Assembly (NCBI GenBank): GCA_937902445.1 | Contig: CALELJ010000288.1 | Span: forward strand, 1 to 5,332 | From: an uncultured Treponema sp. | Lineage (GTDB): Bacteria > Spirochaetota > Spirochaetia > Treponematales > Treponemataceae | Direction: 5' to 3' | DNA: 5,332 bases | Shown here: piece after piece, positions 1-5,332 of the stretch | How the letters are laid out: each line of letters opens with the position of its first letter | Position numbering within the stretch: position 1 is the first letter of the stretch | The notes under the pieces: model-generated | Seen by the model: only the letters and a program-made list of their open reading frames with translations | Database searches by the model: none | Told to the model about the DNA's origin: nothing | Translations under genes and position numbers: made by a program

Positions 1-384
1 AATAATGAAAAAGAATCTATCTGCTTAAAAAATAACTGCTAAATTTCCTCTGTCTCCCTGCACATTTCTTTTTTCAGTTCAGCAGACAGCGAAAACCCTG
101 ATGATTCGATTGACATAAAGACTGATTTTGAAACAAGGGAGCAGTATGTTCTCCTTCCGCCTGGAAAGAGATTCATAAAGATTGACCTTGCCGCATCCAT
201 TACCGGCAGACAGCCTGAGGTTCTGTGTTCATCAAGAATGGTGGAACTTCCGTCTGAGAGGGAAGACATCCTGAACATCCAGCCTGGAAAGAAAACGAAC
301 TACCCTCCACTTGTTCAGCTTTCTGGAATGAAGCAGATTCTTCATGACCACTACCTGAACCACAGACAGTCATTTTCAGAGTGA
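1..384 (+). pseudogene. DUF4912-like protein, C-terminal part, interrupted by an in-frame stop
   Basis: Reading frame 1 is open from base 43 to the TGA at 382-384 (113 codons) and looks like real protein. It contains a pattern resembling the end of DUF4912 domains: a beta-strand region (SLHISFF), an acidic DSIDI strand, REQYVLLPPGKRFIKIDL, then SSRMVELP, which matches the usual 'arSN-v-tP' ending. It then runs to a C-terminal tail ending NHRQSFSE. No ATG, GTG or TTG occurs in this frame before ATG 238, which is inside the domain, so the N-terminal half must lie upstream. The same frame before base 40 reads NNEKESICLKNNC, compatible with the helix that precedes these strands in DUF4912. However, TAA at 40-42 splits the two parts, so the gene appears broken by a nonsense change, a nearby indel or a sequence error. 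DUF4912 genes are often found beside GH57 glucan enzymes, as here. The family's biochemical role is unknown. The family call is from memory and moderately sure; pseudogene status depends on the TAA being real. Confidence 0.5.
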
Positions 385-387
385 GGA
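383..387 (+). promoter_or_regulatory. Ribosome binding site of the GH57-like gene
   Basis: GAGGA lies 5 bases before ATG 393 and overlaps the TGA stop (382-384) of the preceding frame. This site decides the start: the in-frame GTG at 381 would place the Shine-Dalgarno sequence inside the coding region, so ATG 393 is preferred. The overlap with the upstream stop suggests translational coupling. Confidence 0.75.
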
Positions 388-392
388 TCAAG

Positions 393-1982
393 ATGAGCAA
401 CAAAAAACTTGCCCTGATTATTGAAGCGGACCAGGGATTTATTAGAAACACGGAAAAAGACAGCAACTTTACAGCAGAGAACAACATTCTCTTTACCGGA
501 CTTACGGAAACCTACATTCCGCTTTTGAACATGTTCCGTCGCCTTGAAGAAGAAAACATAAATTTCAGGATCGGCCTTGTAATGTCTCCGGCGCTCTGCT
601 TTCTTCTTGATGACGCACAGATTCAGAAACAGTACATCGACCACCTTGATGCATTGACGGCACTGGGCAAGTCGGAACTCAAGCGCTGCAAAGGTTCGAC
701 TCTTGAAGGTCTTGCTGCCGAACACCTTGCAAAGATTGAACAGACAAAAATCGACTTTACGGAAACTTACGGACAGAACATTCTCGCAGCGTTGAAGGAA
801 TACGCTGACAAGGGTTTTGTTGAACTGATTCCTACAGCCGCAACATACGCATACCTTCCTCATTTTGAGGATTTTCCCGAAGCCATAAACGCCCAGGTTG
901 AAACCGGAATCTACTCACACAGGCATTTCTTTGGCGAGACCGGTGAAGGATTCTGGCTGCCGTACCAGGCATGGTCAAAGGGATTTGAATGGACTCTTCG
1001 TTCCTACGGGGCAAACTACACTGTTGTCGACGCACGTTCAATCCTTTTTGCAAAGGACAGACCGGATTCCGGAATCTACGCACCTTTGAGGACAAGGACT
1101 TCCCTTGTTGTTTTTGGACTCGATCCTGACTGTCCAAAGGAGCTCATCGGCGACGACGGTTTTGCACAGAACGAAGTCTACCGTTCCCAGAAGCACGACA
1201 TCGGTTTTGAACTGAAACAGGACCAGGTTTCAGCTTTCTTCCAGAAGAACGACACAAGAATCGAGACCGGTTTTAAATACTGGTCAAACGAAAGCGATGA
1301 CGATGATCTTGTGGCATACGACAGAGACCAGGCTTCAAGACAGACAATTGAAGATGCGATTTCATTTTACGAGTCAAAGCTTGAAAAACTTGATGCTGCA
1401 AGCGAATACATAAAGGATGACAATGCGGTTCTTGTATGTGCCATTCCATCAGACATTCTTGGACAGAAATGGCACGAAGGAATCCAGTGGCTTGAAAATG
1501 TAATCCGCTGCACGGCTAGCAAACAGGGGTTCGACCTTTCCCTCTGCAAGGATCTCATTGAAAAGCAGTTCTCTTTGCCAAAGATCAACCTCTACCCATG
1601 TTCCTCAAACGGCCTTGGCTACGGAGAAGACCTTCTCGACAACTCAAACAGCTGGATGATGCGCTACGTAAGAAAGGCTACGGAACGCATGATCGACCTT
1701 ACTGAACGTTTCCCTTCCGAAGATTCCCTCAAGGAAAGACTCCTGAACATGGCTGCAAAACAGGTTCTTCTGGCACAGAGCGGTGAATGGGCAATGATGC
1801 TTCATGACAGTGTTCTCACAGAGTATGTGGAGGAGCAGTTCAAAGACGAAATTCTTTCTTTCACCAAGGTTTTTGATGCACTTGCAAGCAATACGGTCAG
1901 CACGGAATGGCTTACTGGATGCGAAAAGAAAAGTCCACTGTTCCCTTGGCTCAATTACCGCGTCTACAGCAGAAAGAAGTAA
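393..1982 (+). CDS. GH57 AmyC/branching-enzyme-like protein lacking catalytic residues (probable pseudoenzyme)
   Basis: This 529-residue protein has the length and motif order of GH57 enzymes of the AmyC/1,4-alpha-glucan branching type. Family landmarks are the N-terminal barrel strand (LALIIEADQGFIRN, 6-19), GFVELIPTAATYAYLP (141-156), GFWLP (186-190), YRSQKHDIGFEL (263-274), GFKYW (293-297), WHEGIQWLENVIR (360-372), SSNGLGYGEDLLDNSNSWMM (404-423), the helical LLAQSGEWAMM (459-469) and a C-terminal FPWLNYRVYSR (517-527). Active family members transfer alpha-1,4-glucan chains to make alpha-1,6 branches in glycogen. Here the expected nucleophile in WLPE is Tyr191, the expected Asp before the ELFGHWW motif is Pro352, and HxHxPY is EADQGF (11-16). 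Normal chemistry is therefore unlikely. No signal peptide is visible, so it should be cytoplasmic. It follows the DUF4912-like frame by 8 bases. A role as a glucan-binding or regulatory pseudoenzyme is inference. Family assignment is secure; function is not. Confidence 0.85.
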   Translation: MSNKKLALIIEADQGFIRNTEKDSNFTAENNILFTGLTETYIPLLNMFRRLEEENINFRIGLVMSPALCFLLDDAQIQKQYIDHLDALTALGKSELKRCKGSTLEGLAAEHLAKIEQTKIDFTETYGQNILAALKEYADKGFVELIPTAATYAYLPHFEDFPEAINAQVETGIYSHRHFFGETGEGFWLPYQAWSKGFEWTLRSYGANYTVVDARSILFAKDRPDSGIYAPLRTRTSLVVFGLDPDCPKELIGDDGFAQNEVYRSQKHDIGFELKQDQVSAFFQKNDTRIETGFKYWSNESDDDDLVAYDRDQASRQTIEDAISFYESKLEKLDAASEYIKDDNAVLVCAIPSDILGQKWHEGIQWLENVIRCTASKQGFDLSLCKDLIEKQFSLPKINLYPCSSNGLGYGEDLLDNSNSWMMRYVRKATERMIDLTERFPSEDSLKERLLNMAAKQVLLAQSGEWAMMLHDSVLTEYVEEQFKDEILSFTKVFDALASNTVSTEWLTGCEKKSPLFPWLNYRVYSRKK

Positions 1983-2007
1983 AAGACGGAACCGGTTCTT
2001 CTTTTTT
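1982..2007 (+). terminator. Terminator-like hairpin after the GH57-like gene
   Basis: The perfect palindrome GAACCGGTTC (1989-1998) can fold with a CCGG loop. The stem extends outward through a G-U pair and, past a bulged C at 1987, through AAAGA (1982-1986) pairing with TCTTT (2000-2004). A run of six T (2002-2007) forms the 3' edge. The stem is short and its distal arm overlaps the T-tract, so termination may be partial. The position, directly after the stop codon and before a separate promoter-like site, fits the end of a transcription unit. Confidence 0.45.
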
Positions 2008-2018
2008 ATTGCGATTTT

Positions 2019-2034
2019 TGATAAAATTGCAATG
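2019..2034 (+). promoter_or_regulatory. Putative extended -10 promoter of the helical-repeat gene
   Basis: TG at 2019-2020, one spacer base and TAAAAT at 2022-2027 form an extended -10 element, with one mismatch to TATAAT. The -35 region is weak (TTCTTT at 1999-2004, 17-base spacer), which an extended -10 can offset. A start six bases downstream would fall on G2034, the first base of the GTG codon, predicting a leaderless transcript. AT-richness makes chance matches possible. Confidence 0.4.
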
Positions 2035-4715
2035 TGAAAAGAGCCTCCGTTTTATCAATTTGTTTTATCACTTCACTCATTTTTTCAGGGCGGAATTTAT
2101 ATGCCGCAAAAGCCCAGAAGAATAATTCCGGCAAGCAAAAAACTCAAATAGAAAAAAATGCATTCGCCTCATACCCGGAGGATTTTTCCTCACTGCTTTC
2201 AGAAGCACTTGCAGCTGCAAGAAACGGAGATTTCGAAAAGGCTGCCGGCTGTTTTGACGAAAGAATCTACGATTACAAAAAAGATGAAGCGTCAGAAAAA
2301 ATTGCCCAGCGAATTGAACTCATAGGCGCGGACGTGCAGAAACAGATGCGCGAGTATAAAAAAATACAGCTGGAACGTTCCGCAAAAAAACTAAGCTTCA
2401 GCAACAGCGCAAACAGAGTTCCGCTTGAAGAATACTTTTCAAATTTTGCTACGACAATAAATAAAATTCGCGACCTTGGACAGCAGATACAATCGGCAGG
2501 AAGTTCAGGCTACCCCTACTATCTTTCAAGATTCATTCTTGGAGTAACTGAAGAAAACGACAGCGGTCTTGCTGGAACACTTGAGCTTCAGTTCAGGACG
2601 GAAGTCGGTCAGCTTCTTGATTCCGTGTGGGACAGGTGCGATGTTTCTTCTAAAATCATTGCAGGCGCACTTTCAGAAAATAAAATTTTCACAGACGGAA
2701 CTTCAATGGCCGAGGCGGAAAAAGAGTTTTCAAAAATCAGGGATTACATCGATGAGCTCAGATCAATAAACGGCCTTAAAGGAAAACTGAAAACAAAAAA
2801 CGTGGCTTCCCAGAAAAGCGAAAATGATTTTGCAACTTCGATGAACGCAATGACCGCAATCTGTTCCGACGGAAAAAAACTCATCCCCGCGATTTTAAAT
2901 TTACAGAAGGAACTTGAATCAAATCACACGGTTCCGCAGGACAAGATCGCAAGCATAAGATCGGAAAATGACTCCTACGCATCGGCACTTGTTTCTTCCG
3001 CAAGCAACCTTTCAGCATGGGGAAAAACGGCGGCATCTTCTTCAAAACTGAATTCTTTTTACATACTTGATTCCCTTTCGGACGAAAAACTTTCATGGAA
3101 GACTCTTGCTGAAAGCTACAGGAACGCAGGATTGAAAACGGAAGCAAAATGTACGCAGCTTGCCATCTCCATGTGGGTCGCCATCGCCGACTACTATTCC
3201 CAGACCGGCACAGTTCTCTTTCAGGAAGACAATATCGCCTTTGAAAAAATCAAGGGTTACATGGAAGGAAAGGATGGAATCTATTATCCGTCACGATGCA
3301 TGGCCGACCTTGAACTTTTAAAGGAAAACATCAACAGAGACCTTTCGGCACTTGAGGACTGCAAAGTAAAACTCAACAACGGATATATTTACCGCTCGAA
3401 TTTCATCAAGCAGCAGGAAATAATTTCAGAGCAGTCCAGAAAAATCTCGGAACTCAAGAAGAATTTCCAGTCCACCGAGGACGAAGCAAGAGGAAGATTT
3501 CTGAAAGCTCAGCTTGCAAAAAACGAAATCGAAGTCTACTGGTCGAGGGCAAAAAGTTTCAACGACCGAAGCAACTTCCAGCAGTCATTCTCAAATTATC
3601 AGGCGGCAAGCAACGCATACACGAGACTGACGGATGATCTTAAAAATGACGGAGACATCCAGAAGGAAGTCTTTGACAAAGTTTCAGACCTTAGAAACGA
3701 CATCATTGAAAAACAGCAGCCGATACTCAACAAGGAACTGCGCACCATCAAGACCCAGGCAAGGACCGCCTACTATGCCGGAGACTTTGAAAAGGCAGGA
3801 ACCCATATCGGCCAGGCAGACAGCAAACGCGAGATGTGGTCCAAGCTTCTCGACATCACAATGGAGACTGATGCTGAACTTGAACGAATCCGAAATTTTG
3901 TAAACACGGCCATTGCAATCAAGGAAGGCCGAGAAATCCATTCATACGATGCAAAAGCCCCTGAGATGAGACAGAACCTTTCTCTGGCTGGAAAATATTT
4001 TGCCCAGGGTGAATCTCTTCTCAAGGAAGGGAAAAGAAACGATGCGGAAAAATATCTGAACAAGGCCTCCGAGAAAATCAATCAGGTAAAAATCTATTAT
4101 CCTAGAAACAAGACTGCCAGCGTGCTTGCCCTCAGGATCACAAAAATTCTTGATCCTGAAAACTTCGAGGACATTTTCAAATCGAGGGTCAACGAACTCA
4201 AACAGGTGGACTACTCGACAAGAAATTCCATGGCGCAGGAATCCTACAGCAACCTTCTTGACCTGTACGAAATGAACGGTTCATATCCTGGACTTAAAAA
4301 CATAATTGAAAGCGCGGAGTATTCCCTTGGACTCAAGCAGAAACCGGCGGACAAAAGTGTTCTTGCAAAGGCTGAAAAACTTGCACAGGAATCACAGGAT
4401 CTGCTGAACAAGGCAGGCCGCGATACAATCCTCCTTGAGCAGGCAAAGACAAAGGCTCAGTCGGCCATTGAGATTGATCCTGAGAACAGCAAGGCCATCA
4501 GGGTTCTTGATGAAATAGCATTGAGGACAGGACAGCAGTCGGCAGTAGTTTTGAGCGCATCGGATGAAGCACTTTACCAGAGCGCCCTTGCAGACCTTCA
4601 GAAGAACAAGGTCTTTGATGCAAATTCAAAACTGACAAAACTTTTGCAGAACGAGGCGAATTCCCGTTCAGCAAAAATTCTCAAGCTTAAGAAAAGAATT
4701 GAGGCACAACTATGA
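2034..4715 (+). CDS. Exported alpha-helical TPR-like/coiled-coil protein, function unknown
   Basis: This 893-residue protein begins with a signal peptide: MKRAS, a hydrophobic core (about 6-18), then cleavage near LYA/AKA (24-27). It should leave the cytoplasm, and no later membrane segment is evident. The rest is almost all helix-forming. TPR-like hairpins are suggested at about 54-85 (RNGDFEKAAGCF), 499-533, 569-608 (YAGDFEKAGTHI), 648-690 (EGKRNDAEKYLNKA) and 798-830 (AIEIDPENSKA). A last helical pair lies at 844-893. Charged heptad-like stretches at 425-500 suggest coiled coil. The GTG start at 2034 is forced by an in-frame TAA at 2022-2024, with no other start codon near the signal peptide. 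No Shine-Dalgarno sequence precedes it. It lies 51 bases after the GH57-like gene, beyond a terminator-like hairpin, and overlaps the next gene by ATGA. It is probably a scaffold or partner-binding protein; I do not recognise a named family beyond TPR-like. Confidence 0.85.
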   Translation: MKRASVLSICFITSLIFSGRNLYAAKAQKNNSGKQKTQIEKNAFASYPEDFSSLLSEALAAARNGDFEKAAGCFDERIYDYKKDEASEKIAQRIELIGADVQKQMREYKKIQLERSAKKLSFSNSANRVPLEEYFSNFATTINKIRDLGQQIQSAGSSGYPYYLSRFILGVTEENDSGLAGTLELQFRTEVGQLLDSVWDRCDVSSKIIAGALSENKIFTDGTSMAEAEKEFSKIRDYIDELRSINGLKGKLKTKNVASQKSENDFATSMNAMTAICSDGKKLIPAILNLQKELESNHTVPQDKIASIRSENDSYASALVSSASNLSAWGKTAASSSKLNSFYILDSLSDEKLSWKTLAESYRNAGLKTEAKCTQLAISMWVAIADYYSQTGTVLFQEDNIAFEKIKGYMEGKDGIYYPSRCMADLELLKENINRDLSALEDCKVKLNNGYIYRSNFIKQQEIISEQSRKISELKKNFQSTEDEARGRFLKAQLAKNEIEVYWSRAKSFNDRSNFQQSFSNYQAASNAYTRLTDDLKNDGDIQKEVFDKVSDLRNDIIEKQQPILNKELRTIKTQARTAYYAGDFEKAGTHIGQADSKREMWSKLLDITMETDAELERIRNFVNTAIAIKEGREIHSYDAKAPEMRQNLSLAGKYFAQGESLLKEGKRNDAEKYLNKASEKINQVKIYYPRNKTASVLALRITKILDPENFEDIFKSRVNELKQVDYSTRNSMAQESYSNLLDLYEMNGSYPGLKNIIESAEYSLGLKQKPADKSVLAKAEKLAQESQDLLNKAGRDTILLEQAKTKAQSAIEIDPENSKAIRVLDEIALRTGQQSAVVLSASDEALYQSALADLQKNKVFDANSKLTKLLQNEANSRSAKILKLKKRIEAQL
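4701..4704 (+). promoter_or_regulatory. Ribosome binding site of the propeller-like gene
   Basis: GAGG lies 7 bases before ATG 4712, inside the last codons of the preceding gene. It supports this start and, with the ATGA overlap, translational coupling of the two genes. Confidence 0.7.
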
Positions 4716-5332
4716 AACTAAAGAAAATCATCACTGCATCGGTCATCTCCGCAGCCTCCATCGCACTTTCTTTTGCAGGTCCATTTTATTTTGAAGACAG
4801 TTTTGTTGCTTCCGACAGCAGCGAAAACTGTTTCTACCCTGCCGGAATTTCTTCCAGCGCAAAACAGAAAAATGCGGTTTACTTCTGGCAGGAAACAGAG
4901 GGAAACAGAATCTACATCTCATCAAAATCAAGTTCCGACGGAATTTTCTGGAATGCAAACAGAAGATTCGCTGGTCCTTTCGAATTCTCAGGAGATGTTC
5001 CGGAAATTTATTCCGTGGCAGCAAACGACAGGACAACGGTTCTTGCCGTGATGAACGAAGAAAAAATCGAGCTGTACACTTCCCAGGACAGCTTTGCTAA
5101 CATAAAACAGAAGACCCTTGGCGGCGACAGGAGATTCATAGCTCCAAGAGTTTTCAGAAATTCCACGGGCGGATTCACAATATTCGCATCATATCCAGCC
5201 GAGGATTCCTTTTCATTATATTACGCCACCTCAAAAGATGGAGAGAACTGGAGCGACTTTGTGGAGTTCACGGTTCCATCACAGGTCAAGAATACATACA
5301 ATCCAATCGCACCATTTCTCGCACCTTCAAAA
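4712..5332 (+). CDS. Exported BNR/sialidase-like beta-propeller protein, N-terminal part (cut by window end)
   Basis: The 207 codons present start with a clear signal peptide: MKLKK, a hydrophobic Ala/Ile/Ser core (6-19) and a cleavage site SFA/G at 22-23. The mature part is beta-rich and repeats every 50 or so residues. Each repeat has an 'aP/Y-x-hydrophobic' opening strand, a 'hydrophobic-hydrophobic-aromatic/Ala' strand, then an L/I-Y strand leading into an Asp-box-like turn. The turns are SSDGIFW (74-80), a degenerate TSQDSF (123-128) and SKDGENW (174-180). A fourth repeat begins at NPIAPF (197-202). SxDGxxW turns are typical of BNR/sialidase-type propellers, which bind or cleave sugars or act as protein-binding platforms. 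No catalytic residues can be judged from this fragment. ATG 4712 overlaps the TGA of the preceding gene, so the two exported proteins are probably made together and may interact. The C-terminus and any extra domain lie outside the window. Confidence 0.8.
   Translation, partial: MKLKKIITASVISAASIALSFAGPFYFEDSFVASDSSENCFYPAGISSSAKQKNAVYFWQETEGNRIYISSKSSSDGIFWNANRRFAGPFEFSGDVPEIYSVAANDRTTVLAVMNEEKIELYTSQDSFANIKQKTLGGDRRFIAPRVFRNSTGGFTIFASYPAEDSFSLYYATSKDGENWSDFVEFTVPSQVKNTYNPIAPFLAPSK

Noticed and set aside
5..28. ATG at 5 followed by MKKNLSA and a stop, as a small peptide or leader
   Set aside because: Only seven codons, with no ribosome binding site visible inside the window. The A-rich sequence is better explained as part of the frame-1 DUF4912-like region.
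381..392. GTG at 381 as start of the GH57-like gene
   Set aside because: It overlaps the upstream stop and contains the GAGGA ribosome binding site of ATG 393. The protein from ATG 393 already begins at the expected first strand of the family.
351..863. 170-codon open frame on the - strand
   Set aside because: It lies antisense inside the GH57-like gene and the preceding frame, has a Cys/Lys/Phe-rich unlikely composition, and has no clear ribosome binding site. It is a shadow of the coding strand.
832..1137. Other open frames on either strand inside the GH57-like gene
   Set aside because: Arg/Gln/Ser-rich translations in alternative frames of a well-supported gene, with no family resemblance.
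2049..2063. Lipobox at VLSIC (residues 6-10) of the helical protein
   Set aside because: The Cys lies only ten residues in, before most of the hydrophobic core, so a lipoprotein signal is unlikely. An ordinary signal peptidase I site after it fits better.
4743..5051. Overlapping open frames on both strands at the start of the propeller-like gene
   Set aside because: The coding frame there has a signal peptide, a ribosome binding site and periodic motifs. The others are Arg- or Ser-rich shadows.
1..5332. CRISPR array, tRNA, rRNA, insertion sequence or attachment site
   Set aside because: No direct-repeat array, tRNA-like cloverleaf, transposase-like frame or terminal inverted repeats were seen, and there is almost no non-coding space to hold them.

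Overview
The window looks like chromosomal DNA from a spirochaete, most likely a Treponema. This rests on gene content (a DUF4912-like gene next to a GH57-like gene, then large exported helical and propeller proteins), moderate G+C and the style of the signal peptides. It is an inference from memory; no database was searched. All four genes lie on the + strand and the window is almost entirely coding.

Left part (1-1982): the C-terminal part of a DUF4912-like gene ends 8 bases before a 529-residue GH57-type protein of the AmyC / 1,4-alpha-glucan branching enzyme branch, so the two look co-transcribed. Both are odd. The DUF4912 frame carries an in-frame TAA at 40-42 with coding-like sequence on both sides. 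The GH57 protein keeps the fold landmarks along its whole length but has lost the catalytic nucleophile, the general acid/base and the HxHxPY motif. It is therefore probably a pseudoenzyme, perhaps a glucan-binding or regulatory protein.

Junction (1983-2033): a short gap holds a terminator-like hairpin with a T-tract. It is followed at once by an extended -10 promoter whose predicted +1 falls on the GTG start of the next gene, which would give a leaderless mRNA.

Right part (2034-5332): an 893-residue exported, almost wholly alpha-helical protein with TPR-like hairpins and coiled-coil stretches is joined by an ATGA stop/start overlap to a second exported protein. That second protein is cut by the window end and shows about 50-residue repeats with Asp-box-like SxDGxxW motifs, as in BNR/sialidase-type beta-propellers. 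The pair is likely co-translated and may form a periplasmic or surface assembly. I recognise no named function for either.
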